Shown here piece after piece: positions 16,981 through 26,054 of a DNA stretch of 64,000 nucleotides. Below the pieces are notes generated by a model. It was not told where the DNA came from. It saw nothing but the letters and a program-made list of their open reading frames with translations, and made no database searches. The stretch is from Ferrimonas pelagia. Its GTDB lineage: Bacteria > Pseudomonadota > Gammaproteobacteria > Enterobacterales > Shewanellaceae. A program made the translations under genes and the position numbers. The stretch covers positions 44,283 through 108,282 of the forward strand of contig NZ_BAABJZ010000103.1 of assembly GCF_039543565.1 (NCBI RefSeq), written 5' to 3'. Each line of letters begins with the position of its first letter. Position 1 is the stretch's first letter.

Positions 16981-18216
16981 CTAAAATTCGCCCTTGAACC
17001 AGCTTTGCATCCTGCCGAGTAGCTGGCCTAAGCCTTTTTTGGGATCCCGCTCCTGCGCTTTCACTTGCAGTTGCTTCGCCCCGTAATGCAAAAGCCCCAC
17101 TGCCGTTGCGTAGCTGGGCTCCCGTATGTATTCGTTCAAACCTTTCAGTGCCAATGGCTGCGCCATCCGTACCGGCATGCCGAAGATCTCCTCGGCCACC
17201 GTTTCTGCCCCGTCGATCTGGGCAGTGCCGCCGGTCAGTACGATCCCCGCCGCCACCTGATCCTCCAGGCCGCTGGAGCGCAGTGCGTCAGACACCAACT
17301 CAAACAGCTCCTGGTAGCGTGGCTCGACGACTTCAGCCAGCGTATGGCGCGACATGCTGCGAGCCGGGCGTCCGCCGACTGACGGCACCTCGATGCTCTC
17401 TTCCTGACTCACCAAAGCCGAGCGGGCACAGGCAAAGTCCACCTTGATCTGCTCGGCATGGCTCAGTGGCGTGCGGAAGATCTTGGCGATGTCGCTGGTG
17501 ACCTGATTGCCCGCCACCGGGATCACCGCACAGTGGCGCAACGCGCCGCCGGAGTAGATGGCGATATCGGTGGTGCCGGCGCCCATATCGACCAGACACA
17601 CGCCCAGATCCTTCTCGTCCTCGGTCAGCACCGCTTCCGCCGATGCGATGCCTGAGAACACCAGATCATCCACGGCAACGTCACAACGCTCTACGCACTT
17701 GGTGATATTGCGCGCCCAGTCGGACGAGCAGGTCACCATATGCACATTGGCTTCCATCCGCATACCGGACATGCCCACCGGCGAGCGGATCCCCTCCAGC
17801 TCATCGATAGTAAAGTCCTGCGGCAACACGTGCAGGATCCGACGTTCGGTCGGGATCTTGACCGAACGGGCGGTGTGGATCACGTCGTCCACATCGTCCT
17901 GCACCACCTCGGCACCGTCGATCGAGACCATGCCTTTTTCATTCTGACAACTGACGTGATGACCCGAGATACTCAGGTAAACCGACGCCACCTCGCACTC
18001 CGCGATGGAGGCCGCCTGGTTCAGCGCCAGCTTGACGCTGCGCACCACGGAATCGAGGTCATTGACCCCGCCTTTGTCCATCCCTCTGGACAGTTGACTG
18101 CCCATGCCTACGATGCTGATCTCACCATCCGGCAGCACTTCACCGATCACCGCCGTGGTCTGGGCGGTGCCGATATCCAAGCCCACGATCAGGCTGGTTT
18201 CTTGGCTATTGGTCAT
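16981..18216 (-). CDS. ftsA: Cell division protein FtsA (actin-like membrane tether)
   Basis: FtsA is an actin-fold ATPase that anchors FtsZ to the membrane and recruits later division proteins. The 411-residue product starts SLIVGLDIGTAQTTAVIGEV, has the phosphate-2 motif VDMGAGTTDIAIY, and an adenosine-binding VLTGGTAQI. It ends in an amphipathic helix (LGRMQSWFKGEF) that targets the membrane. I use the ATG at 18216, which overlaps the ftsQ stop as ATGA; an in-frame Met six codons earlier is less likely. Confidence 0.97.
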   Translation of the reverse strand: MTNSQETSLIVGLDIGTAQTTAVIGEVLPDGEISIVGMGSQLSRGMDKGGVNDLDSVVRSVKLALNQAASIAECEVASVYLSISGHHVSCQNEKGMVSIDGAEVVQDDVDDVIHTARSVKIPTERRILHVLPQDFTIDELEGIRSPVGMSGMRMEANVHMVTCSSDWARNITKCVERCDVAVDDLVFSGIASAEAVLTEDEKDLGVCLVDMGAGTTDIAIYSGGALRHCAVIPVAGNQVTSDIAKIFRTPLSHAEQIKVDFACARSALVSQEESIEVPSVGGRPARSMSRHTLAEVVEPRYQELFELVSDALRSSGLEDQVAAGIVLTGGTAQIDGAETVAEEIFGMPVRMAQPLALKGLNEYIREPSYATAVGLLHYGAKQLQVKAQERDPKKGLGQLLGRMQSWFKGEF

Positions 18217-18950
18217 TGATCCTGTTCCTGCCATCGCACGGCCAGTCCCGTGTCATAACGTAAATCTACCCGCTCGATCGGGGCTTGTTCGCGCTCCAGC
18301 TCAGGCCAGAGATCGATAAATCGTTGCGCCCGCGCCAGCGTATCGCTGCGCCCGAGCGCCAGCTCGGTGCCACTGGCCAGACGCAGGGTCCAAGCGTGGC
18401 GGGCATTCAAACTCAAAGCTTGCCCTTCAAAGCCGTTTATAGCCAGCAATTCAGACAGTTGCTGCCACATTATCCACACTTTTTGTTCACTTCCGGCCGG
18501 TCCGGACAGGTGCGGTAATGTCGCCAGCCCCGCACGAGGCGGCGCCTCGAAGGCTTGGGCCCGATCATTGAGCCAGCCGTGATCGTGCCAACGGGCCACC
18601 GGCACCTGCTCCAACAGGTAAACCCGGATCCGATTGGGCCACTCGCGCCGCACCGCGGCACGATCGACCCAGGGCAGCGCCGTTAGGGCTTCGCGGATCA
18701 CCGCCACATCGGCGGTAAACAGTGACCAATTGCCCAGCTCACGCAAGGCCTGGCGCACCTCATCGTCGTCGGTAAACTGCCGCTCGCCGATCAACGCAAG
18801 TTCCTCAATGGGCAAGCTATCGGCGCTGCGGGTGAATTCCACCACCCACCAGCCGCCGCGCAATAACCCAAGCAGCACCAACAGCAAAAAGCCGAGCCCA
18901 AACCACAAGCTCCAGCGACGCTCCGGGATCTGAGGCAGAGCCAATTGCAT
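18213..18950 (-). CDS. ftsQ: Cell division protein FtsQ
   Basis: FtsQ is a bitopic divisome scaffold that binds FtsB and FtsL. The 245-residue product has a short cytoplasmic tail, a membrane segment near residues 14-34, a POTRA domain (about 45-115, starting IEELALIGERQFTDDDEV) and a beta domain. The frame is open 13 codons further upstream into ddlB. I choose the Met at 18950 because it lies behind GAGGG and leaves a sensible 11-base gap to ddlB. It overlaps ftsA by four bases. Confidence 0.93.
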   Translation of the reverse strand: MQLALPQIPERRWSLWFGLGFLLLVLLGLLRGGWWVVEFTRSADSLPIEELALIGERQFTDDDEVRQALRELGNWSLFTADVAVIREALTALPWVDRAAVRREWPNRIRVYLLEQVPVARWHDHGWLNDRAQAFEAPPRAGLATLPHLSGPAGSEQKVWIMWQQLSELLAINGFEGQALSLNARHAWTLRLASGTELALGRSDTLARAQRFIDLWPELEREQAPIERVDLRYDTGLAVRWQEQDQ

Positions 18951-18961
18951 GCCGATCGCCC

Positions 18962-19888
18962 TCAGTGCGCCTTGGCCAGCACGCGGCAAACCAACTGCTC
19001 AAACGACAGTCCCACCGCCTTGGCCGCCTTCGGCACCAGGCTGGTTTCGGTCATGCCCGGGACCGTGTTGACCTCCAGCAGTTGAAACTGGCCGTCGGCG
19101 TCCCGCATCACATCGACGCGGCCCCAGCCGGTCGCACCCACGGCACGAAACGCCTGCAGGGCGATCGCCTGCATCGCCTGCTCCTCGTCGGCGGATAAGC
19201 CACAAGGGATCAGGTAGCGGGTATCACCGGTGACGTACTTGGCGTCATAGTCGTAAAACTCATGATCGGTTTCCATCTTGATCACCGGCAACGCCTGATC
19301 ACCGAGGATCGCCACCGTGTATTCCGGGCCGTCGATCCACGCCTCCACCAGCACGGTTTCGTCGTAGTGCAGCGCCGCTTCAATGGCGCTCTGCAGTGCC
19401 GCAGGATCGGCCGCCTTAGCCATCCCCACTGACGAGCCTTCATTGGCGGGTTTGACCATGACAGGAGCGCCAAGGCGGGCCATTATAGCGGCCGCGTCTT
19501 TATCACAAAACGTTTCTTTTTCAACTACCTCAAATTTCGCGGTCGGCAGCGCCAAACCGGCCCACAACCACTTAGTGCGCACCTTATCCATCGCCACGGC
19601 ACAGCCCATCACGCGGGATCCTGTGTAGGGGATCTGCATCAGATCCAGCGCCCCCTGGATGCTGCCGTCTTCGCCGCCGCGACCGTGCAGCACGATAAAT
19701 GCGCTCTCGAAGCCCGCCAATTCCGCCACCGGGCGCTCGGCCGGATCAAACTTGTGCGCGTCCACACCGCTGCGCTGCAACGCAGCCAGCACCGCCGCAC
19801 CGGAGTTCAGCGACACGGCACGTTCGGCGCTGCTGCCACCAAACAGCACCGCCACCTTGCCAAAGCGCTCCGGCACAAACTCAGTCAC
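18962..19888 (-). CDS. ddlB: D-alanine--D-alanine ligase DdlB
   Basis: Ddl joins two D-Ala residues using ATP, giving the dipeptide that MurF adds to the cell wall precursor. The 308-residue ATP-grasp product shows the N-terminal VLFGGSSAERAVSL, the HGRGGEDGSIQG motif, the KPANEGSSVGM nucleotide loop and the C-terminal EVNTVPGMTETSLVPKAA magnesium and substrate block. It overlaps murC by eight bases. A Tyr/Phe marker for D-Ala-D-Lac specificity was not examined further; context favours D-Ala-D-Ala. Confidence 0.97.
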   Translation of the reverse strand: MTEFVPERFGKVAVLFGGSSAERAVSLNSGAAVLAALQRSGVDAHKFDPAERPVAELAGFESAFIVLHGRGGEDGSIQGALDLMQIPYTGSRVMGCAVAMDKVRTKWLWAGLALPTAKFEVVEKETFCDKDAAAIMARLGAPVMVKPANEGSSVGMAKAADPAALQSAIEAALHYDETVLVEAWIDGPEYTVAILGDQALPVIKMETDHEFYDYDAKYVTGDTRYLIPCGLSADEEQAMQAIALQAFRAVGATGWGRVDVMRDADGQFQLLEVNTVPGMTETSLVPKAAKAVGLSFEQLVCRVLAKAH

Positions 19889-21338
19889 GGCCCAGCTCCT
19901 TCATCTTCTCCACCGACAGGCCCAGATCCGCCAGTTGGCGCGATACCGCACCAATATTGCCTGCGCCCTGGGTCAACACCACATCGCCGTCCTGCAACTG
20001 CGCCGCCAAAATGGCGGGCAGGGCCTCGGGCCCAGGCACATAGACAGGATCCAGACCGCGCTGCCGGATCGAGCGACACAATGCACGGCTGTCAGCACCC
20101 GGGATCGGATCCTCTCCGGCGCTGTAAACCTCCATCAGCAACAGCAGATCCACCTCGGCCAACACGGCGCAGAAATCCTCATACAGATCGCGGGTTCGGC
20201 TGTAACGATGGGGCTGATATACCATCACCAGGCGGCGATCCGGCCAACTGGCCCGAGCCGCGCGGACGGTGGCCAACACCTCGGTCGGGTGGTGACCATA
20301 GTCATCGACCAGACGCACCTGACCCAGGCCGGTGTCAAACTCACCGTACTGCTGGAATCGACGGCCAATGCCCTCAAAGGCCAGCAACGCCTTGAGCAGG
20401 ACCGCGTCGTCCACGCCCTCTTCCATCGCCACGGCGATGGCCGCCAAGGCGTTTTGCACGTTGTGGCGCCCCGGTAGGTTCAGCGTCAGCGCCAATGGCT
20501 CCCGATCCTTGCGGACCAAGGTAAATTGGGTCTGGGTGCCGATCTGGCGGTAGTTTTCGGCGCGAATATCCGCTTCCGGCGAGAATCCATAGGTCACGGT
20601 GCGGCGGCTGATCCGCGGCAACACCGCTTGCACGCCGGGATCATCCAGGCACACCACCGCCGTGCCGTAGAACGGCAGGTTATGGAAAAACTCAACGAAG
20701 GTGTCGTACAACTTATTGAGATCGCCGCCATAGGTGTCCATGTGATCCGGCTCGATGTTGGTCACCACCGCCAGCATCGGCTGCAGATGCAAGAAGCTGG
20801 CGTCCGACTCATCCGCCTCAGCCACCAAGTAGTGGCTTTGCCCCAGCTTGGCATTGGTGCCAGCACTGTTGAGCTTACCGCCGATCACGAAGGTGGGATC
20901 CAGCCCGGCTTCGCCAAACAGACTGGCGGTCAGGCTGGTGGTAGTGGTTTTGCCGTGGGTGCCGGCGATGGCAATGCCGTGGCGAAAGCGCATCAGCTCC
21001 GCCAACATCTCGGCCCGGCGTACCACAGGGATCCGTGCCGCACGCGCCGCCTGGATCTCCGGGTTCTCTTCGTTGATGGCGGTCGAAACTACCACCACAT
21101 CCACGCCATCGACCCACTTAGCGTCGTGACCAATGTGGATGACCGCGCCGGCCTGGGCCAGACGCTGAGTGACCGGATTCTGGGCAATGTCGGAGCCGCT
21201 GATCTGGTAGCCCTCGTTGGCCAAGACCTCGGCGATCCCGCCCATGCCAGCGCCGCCGATACCGACGAAGTGGATCCGATTAACCCGGCCCATTGCGCCG
21301 GCTGGGGTTGGCCCTTGGGCCTGATGCTGAACTGTCAT
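19881..21338 (-). CDS. murC: UDP-N-acetylmuramate--L-alanine ligase MurC
   Basis: MurC adds L-Ala to UDP-MurNAc, the first amino acid of the stem peptide. The 485-residue product has the N-terminal Rossmann motif HFVGIGGAGMGGIAEVL, the ATP loop GTHGKTTTTSL, EADESDASFLHL, and the C-terminal DDYGHHPTEV motif typical of Mur ligases. Its start overlaps the murG stop (ATGA). Confidence 0.98.
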   Translation of the reverse strand: MTVQHQAQGPTPAGAMGRVNRIHFVGIGGAGMGGIAEVLANEGYQISGSDIAQNPVTQRLAQAGAVIHIGHDAKWVDGVDVVVVSTAINEENPEIQAARAARIPVVRRAEMLAELMRFRHGIAIAGTHGKTTTTSLTASLFGEAGLDPTFVIGGKLNSAGTNAKLGQSHYLVAEADESDASFLHLQPMLAVVTNIEPDHMDTYGGDLNKLYDTFVEFFHNLPFYGTAVVCLDDPGVQAVLPRISRRTVTYGFSPEADIRAENYRQIGTQTQFTLVRKDREPLALTLNLPGRHNVQNALAAIAVAMEEGVDDAVLLKALLAFEGIGRRFQQYGEFDTGLGQVRLVDDYGHHPTEVLATVRAARASWPDRRLVMVYQPHRYSRTRDLYEDFCAVLAEVDLLLLMEVYSAGEDPIPGADSRALCRSIRQRGLDPVYVPGPEALPAILAAQLQDGDVVLTQGAGNIGAVSRQLADLGLSVEKMKELGRD

Positions 21339-22417
21339 GACTTACTCCGCGCCAGTTGCTCACAGCAACGGGCGACCTGTTCGGTGGCGTCCGGTGCCGC
21401 GCTGTTGTGCGCGGCCTTCGCCATCGTTTCAAGCGTGTCCGGCGCCTGCACCAACTGCTGCAGTTGCGTGGCTAAGGCCTGCCGGGAAAATTCCGTCTGG
21501 GGGATCAACAGCGCCGCGCCGTCATCCACCAGAGCTTGTGCATTCTTGGTTTGGTGGTCGTCTACCGCATGCGGGAAGGGCACCAAGATCGACGGTCGTC
21601 CGGTGATCGCCAGCTCCGCCACCGTTAAGGCGCCGGCGCGGCAGATCACCAGATCGGCCCAGGCGTAGGCCGCTTCCATGTCGTCGATAAAATCGGCCAC
21701 CTGAACACCGACACCCGGTGCGCTGGCGCGCCAATGCTGCTCAACCTCCGCTTGATTGCCACGCCCAACCTGATGCCAGACGGTAAAACGGGCCTGATCG
21801 GCGATGGTGCCCACCGCCCGAGGGACCACCTCATTGAGCACCCGGGCGCCGAGGCTACCGCCCACCACCAACACCTTCAATTGCTTGCCGGCGACCACAG
21901 GTTGCTGCTGGCCGACGGCGATCAACTCCTGACGCACCGGGTTGCCAACCCACTGTTCATTGGGCAGCACGCCCTTGAACGCCACCAGCACCTTGCTGGC
22001 GAAGCGGGCCAGGATCTTATTGGTCGCGCCCGCCACGGCATTTTGCTCGTGCAAGACCAATGGCGTACGCCGGAGCCAGGCCGCGATCCCGCCAGGGCCT
22101 GCGGCATAACCGCCCATCCCCAGCACCACGTCCGGTTTAAATTCTCGCTGGATAGTCAGCGCCTGGCCGATTGCCTTGAAGATCTGCAGCGGTGCCTTGA
22201 GCTTGCGCAGCACACCATTGCCACGCACCCCTTTGATATCAATAAAGCGGATCTCGAAGCCGTGCTGAGGCACCAATCGTGCCTCCATCCGCTCTTCGGT
22301 TCCCAGCCACAGCACCTCCCAGCCCTGCTCGCGCAGGCGGCGTGCCACGGCCAGCGCCGGAAACACATGGCCTCCGGTGCCGCCCGCCATCACCAACAAA
22401 CGTTTAGCTTGGCTCAT
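21335..22417 (-). CDS. murG: UDP-GlcNAc:lipid I N-acetylglucosaminyltransferase MurG
   Basis: MurG converts lipid I to lipid II on the cytoplasmic face of the inner membrane. The 360-residue GT28 product begins with VMAGGTGGHVFPALAVA, the glycine-rich acceptor loop, and contains GMGGYAAGPGG, HEQNAVAG and the C-terminal CRAGALTVAEL UDP-GlcNAc motif. I start it at the Met at 22417, behind GGAG; the frame is open 26 codons further into ftsW. It overlaps ftsW by 14 bases. Confidence 0.97.
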   Translation of the reverse strand: MSQAKRLLVMAGGTGGHVFPALAVARRLREQGWEVLWLGTEERMEARLVPQHGFEIRFIDIKGVRGNGVLRKLKAPLQIFKAIGQALTIQREFKPDVVLGMGGYAAGPGGIAAWLRRTPLVLHEQNAVAGATNKILARFASKVLVAFKGVLPNEQWVGNPVRQELIAVGQQQPVVAGKQLKVLVVGGSLGARVLNEVVPRAVGTIADQARFTVWHQVGRGNQAEVEQHWRASAPGVGVQVADFIDDMEAAYAWADLVICRAGALTVAELAITGRPSILVPFPHAVDDHQTKNAQALVDDGAALLIPQTEFSRQALATQLQQLVQAPDTLETMAKAAHNSAAPDATEQVARCCEQLARSKS

Positions 22418-23672
22418 CGGCTTCGCTCCCTGTGTTGCGCGCTCGGGACGCTTTGGGTTTGGCGGATCGCGCCTTGGCGGGCTGCGCTTGCGCAAACCGC
22501 CGCTCGTGATCGATCCGGAGCAGCAATGCAGCTGCGGCGGTCATGATCCATAAACTACTGCCACCATAAGACACCAACGGCAACGTCAGCCCCTTGGTCG
22601 GCAACACTCCGACGCTGGCGCCCACGTTCACCGCGGTTTGAAAACTGAACCAAATGCCGATGCCATAAGCCAGATAGCCCGCGAAGGCCTGCTCCTGCTT
22701 CAGGGCCAGATGGCCGATCCACAGGGCGCGCAACGCCAGGATCAGCAGCAACAGCAACACCGCCATCACCCCGACAAATCCCAGCTCCTCGCCCAGCACC
22801 GCAAAGATAAAATCCGTATGGGCCTCAGGCAGGTAATCCAGCTTCTGAATGCTGTTGCCCAGACCCTCCCCAAACCAATCCCCACGACCATAGGCCATCA
22901 GCGACTGAGTCAGCTGATAGCCGGTACCGAAAGGATCCGCCCAAGGATCCATAAAAGACTGTACCCGCGCCATCCGATAGCCGGAGGTGGCGATCAGGCC
23001 AATAAAGCCGCCGAGCCCCACTAGGATCAACGCGATAAACTGGCCCAAGCGGGCGCCCCCCAGAAACAACATGCCGGTGGTGGTGACAAACATCACCACC
23101 ACGGTGCCGAAATCCGGCTGCAGGATCAGCAACACGGCGTAGATCCCAAACACCACCAAGGCCTTGATAAAGCCTTTGAAGTTCTCGCGAACCTCCTGCT
23201 GCTGCCGCACCAGATAGCCCGCCAAAAACACAAACAGCGCCAGTTTGGCCAGCTCAGCCACCTGGAAGTTAAAGGGGCCCAGCGGGATCCAGCGGGTCGC
23301 GCCATTCACGGTGCGTCCCACCCCTAACACCGCGATCAAGGCGAGCAAGGCAAGAAACATCAACACCCAGTCGTAGCGGGCCCACAGTTTCAGGGGCACC
23401 TGCAGCACCCCAAAGGCGATGAACAGCGCCCCAATGATGAAGATCAGCTGACGTTTAATGAAATAATAGGGATCGCCAGTTAAGCGCACCGCCTCCGGCA
23501 TCGATGCCGAGGCCACCATCATAAATCCCAGCGCCATCAGGGTCAGGATCAGCAACAGCAACAGACGATCATACAGCGGACTCTGCGCGTGCGGCGCAGG
23601 CAGCAGCGCTCGGCCGATCCGTTGCCAGATCAGACCGATGGAGTGCCAATGTTGCTGCGCCGCTGCTCGCAT
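22404..23672 (-). CDS. ftsW: Septal peptidoglycan polymerase FtsW (SEDS family)
   Basis: FtsW polymerises septal glycan strands from lipid II together with its partner FtsI. The 422-residue product has about ten membrane helices, the SEDS signature near the C-terminus (LPLVSYGGSSLWIMTAA), and the periplasmic loop region with GLGNSIQKLDYLPEAHTDFIF including the catalytic-type Asp. The C-terminal tail is basic. Its ATG shares one base with the murD stop (TGATG). Confidence 0.96.
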   Translation of the reverse strand: MRAAAQQHWHSIGLIWQRIGRALLPAPHAQSPLYDRLLLLLILTLMALGFMMVASASMPEAVRLTGDPYYFIKRQLIFIIGALFIAFGVLQVPLKLWARYDWVLMFLALLALIAVLGVGRTVNGATRWIPLGPFNFQVAELAKLALFVFLAGYLVRQQQEVRENFKGFIKALVVFGIYAVLLILQPDFGTVVVMFVTTTGMLFLGGARLGQFIALILVGLGGFIGLIATSGYRMARVQSFMDPWADPFGTGYQLTQSLMAYGRGDWFGEGLGNSIQKLDYLPEAHTDFIFAVLGEELGFVGVMAVLLLLLILALRALWIGHLALKQEQAFAGYLAYGIGIWFSFQTAVNVGASVGVLPTKGLTLPLVSYGGSSLWIMTAAAALLLRIDHERRFAQAQPAKARSAKPKASRARNTGSEADEPS

Positions 23673-24973
23673 CAGAGCCCCTTAGCCGCCGTGGCGAAGC
23701 GCTCACCGCGCTCGACAAAGTTTCGGAACATGTCGATGCTGGCGCAGGCCGGTGACAGCAGCACCAGATCCCCCGGCTGCGCCTCCTCAGCCGCCAGCGC
23801 CACCGCCTGCTCAATCGACACCACCGGCTGGGCCGCCGAATGCAGCGCCGCCAGTGCCGGGCCGTCCTGGCCCAGGGTATAGAGTCGGTGTACCTGCGCC
23901 AGTGACGGCGTCAACTCGGTCAGATCGGCGCCCTTGGCGTCGCCACCGGCGATCAGAAACAGCCGGCTAGCGCCGCCACTGAGCCCCGCGATCGCCGCCT
24001 GCGTGGCGCCGATATTGGTGGCCTTGGAATCATTGACGTACTTCACCCCATGCTTGACGGCCACCAGCTCACAGCGATGGGCCAGGCCGGTATAGCTGCG
24101 CAGCGCCTGCAAACATCCCGCCAGCGGCACCTGCGCCGCCTGAGTCAGCGCCAAGGCGGCCAATGCATTGGCGACATTGTGCTCACCCACCATCGCCAGC
24201 TCAACGCTTCGCAACAAGGCCGTCTCGCCTTGGCACAACTGACCGTCGCGCACGCCAAAGTCGGCACCATCGGCGGGATCCAAACCAAAGCTGATCGAAC
24301 GAGCGCCAGCGGGCGCCAACGTATTGGGATCGGCCCGGTTGCTCACGCACAGGCGGGCCTGAGCGTACAGCGTCAGCTTGGTATCCCGGTAGTGCTCAAA
24401 ACCGTCATAACGATCCAGATGATCGGCACTGACGTTGAGCACGGTCGCCGCCACACAATCCAGGCTGTGGGTGGTTTCCAGCTGAAAGCTGGACAGCTCC
24501 AGCACATAGAGTTGGTGATCCTGGCCAAGCAGATCCAGCGCGGGTGTGCCGATATTGCCGCCGACGCCGACCGACCAGCCCGCCGCCTTGGCCATCTCCC
24601 CCACCCAGCTGGTGACGGTTGATTTGCCGTTGGAGCCGGTGATCGCGATCACCGGTGCGTCCGCGTGCCGGGCGAACAGCTCGATATCGCCGATAACCTC
24701 GACGCCGGCCTGGATCGCCGCAGCGATCGCCGGCGTCGCCAGGGCGATCCCCGGGCTCACCACTAACTGCTTAGCCTGACACAACACCTCGGCCTTCAGC
24801 GGGCCGGTCAACAAAGGCACCTGGGGAAAGTCCCGGGCCAGTTGGTCCGCACCCGGCGGCGCGGCGCGGGTATCCCACACCGACACCGCGATCCCCTGCG
24901 CCTGCAAGAAGCGCACGCAGGACAGGCCCGTTAGGCCCAGTCCGAGGATGAAGGTGTTGCCGTGCGTGCTCAT
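23672..24973 (-). CDS. murD: UDP-N-acetylmuramoyl-L-alanine--D-glutamate ligase MurD
   Basis: MurD adds D-Glu to UDP-MurNAc-L-Ala. The 433-residue product has the N-terminal GLGLTGLSCVRFL motif, the ATP loop GSNGKSTVTSW, the ELSSFQLE segment and the C-terminal VNDSKATN and LLSPACASIDMF motifs that mark MurD within the ligase family. It lies one base after mraY and overlaps ftsW by one base. Confidence 0.97.
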   Translation of the reverse strand: MSTHGNTFILGLGLTGLSCVRFLQAQGIAVSVWDTRAAPPGADQLARDFPQVPLLTGPLKAEVLCQAKQLVVSPGIALATPAIAAAIQAGVEVIGDIELFARHADAPVIAITGSNGKSTVTSWVGEMAKAAGWSVGVGGNIGTPALDLLGQDHQLYVLELSSFQLETTHSLDCVAATVLNVSADHLDRYDGFEHYRDTKLTLYAQARLCVSNRADPNTLAPAGARSISFGLDPADGADFGVRDGQLCQGETALLRSVELAMVGEHNVANALAALALTQAAQVPLAGCLQALRSYTGLAHRCELVAVKHGVKYVNDSKATNIGATQAAIAGLSGGASRLFLIAGGDAKGADLTELTPSLAQVHRLYTLGQDGPALAALHSAAQPVVSIEQAVALAAEEAQPGDLVLLSPACASIDMFRNFVERGERFATAAKGL

Positions 24974-24974
24974 A

Positions 24975-26054
24975 TCAGCGCAGCTTCAGGGTCGCCAGAC
25001 CCGCCAGCACCAGACACAGGGAGATGATCCAGAAACGCACGATCACCCGCGGCTCCGGCCAACCCTTCAGCTCATAATGGTGATGGATCGGCGCCATACG
25101 GAAGATCCGCTTTCGGCGTAGCTTAAAGGAGCCCACCTGCAGGATCACCGACAGGGTTTCGACCACGAAGATCCCGCCCATGATCACCAGCAGGAACTCC
25201 TGTCGGGTCAACACCGCCATGGCACCTAAGCCCGCGCCCAACGCCAATGAGCCGACATCGCCCATAAAGACCTGCGCCGGATAGGTGTTGAACCACAAAA
25301 AGCCCAGCCCAGCGCCCACCATGGCGGTCGCGACAACCCCCATCTCCCCCACGCCCGGCAGGTGCGGGATATGGAGATACTCGGCGAAATTCACATTACC
25401 GGACAGGTACGCCACCAGCGCAAAGGCAGACGCCACCATCACGGTCGGCACGATCGCCAAGCCATCCAAGCCATCGGTCAAATTAACCGCGTTGGAGCTG
25501 CCGACGATGGTGAAGTAGGCCAGGGCGATGAACATCAGCCCCAACTGCGGCATCACATCCTTAAAGAAGGGCACCACCAGCACCGAGCCCTCCGGCTCGT
25601 TGATCCAATACAGCCAGATGGCCACCACCAGCGCGGCGACCGACTGCCAAAAGTACTTCCAGCGGGCGATCAGGCCGGCGGGATCTTTGCGGATCACCTT
25701 GCGATAGTCGTCGACATAACCGATGGCACCAAAGCTGGCCAACACAAACAGCATTACCAACACATAGTGGTTGGTCAGATCGCCCCAAAGCAGGACGGAC
25801 ACAAAGATCCCGGCCAGGATCATCACACCGCCCATGGTCGGCGTGCCGCGCTTGGAAAAATGCGACTCCGGCCCATCATTACGCACCACCTGACCGATCT
25901 GCATCGTCTGCAGATAGCGGATCAGCTTCGGCCCGCTCCACAAGCAGAACACCAGTGCCGTCAATAGGCTGATGATGGCGCGGAACGTCAGATAAGAAAC
26001 GACATTAAAGACGCTGTAATACTGTGTTAAGTATTCGGCGAGATAAACCAACAT
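24975..26054 (-). CDS. mraY: Phospho-N-acetylmuramoyl-pentapeptide transferase MraY
   Basis: MraY attaches phospho-MurNAc-pentapeptide to undecaprenyl phosphate, producing lipid I in the inner membrane. The 359-residue product has about ten membrane helices. It carries the signatures GTPTMGG, VGSSNAVNLTDGLDGLAI with the catalytic Asp residues, the FNTYPAQVFMGDVGSLALG block, and the cytoplasmic histidines in MAPIHHHYEL. Length equals the usual 360. Its start shares one base with the murF stop. Confidence 0.98.
   Translation of the reverse strand: MLVYLAEYLTQYYSVFNVVSYLTFRAIISLLTALVFCLWSGPKLIRYLQTMQIGQVVRNDGPESHFSKRGTPTMGGVMILAGIFVSVLLWGDLTNHYVLVMLFVLASFGAIGYVDDYRKVIRKDPAGLIARWKYFWQSVAALVVAIWLYWINEPEGSVLVVPFFKDVMPQLGLMFIALAYFTIVGSSNAVNLTDGLDGLAIVPTVMVASAFALVAYLSGNVNFAEYLHIPHLPGVGEMGVVATAMVGAGLGFLWFNTYPAQVFMGDVGSLALGAGLGAMAVLTRQEFLLVIMGGIFVVETLSVILQVGSFKLRRKRIFRMAPIHHHYELKGWPEPRVIVRFWIISLCLVLAGLATLKLR

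Noticed and set aside
1139..24622. Long antisense frames opposite nadC, pilC, ftsZ, murD and others
   Set aside because: They mirror GC-rich coding genes on the other strand, give His/Gln/Gly-rich strings and have no motifs; they are shadows.
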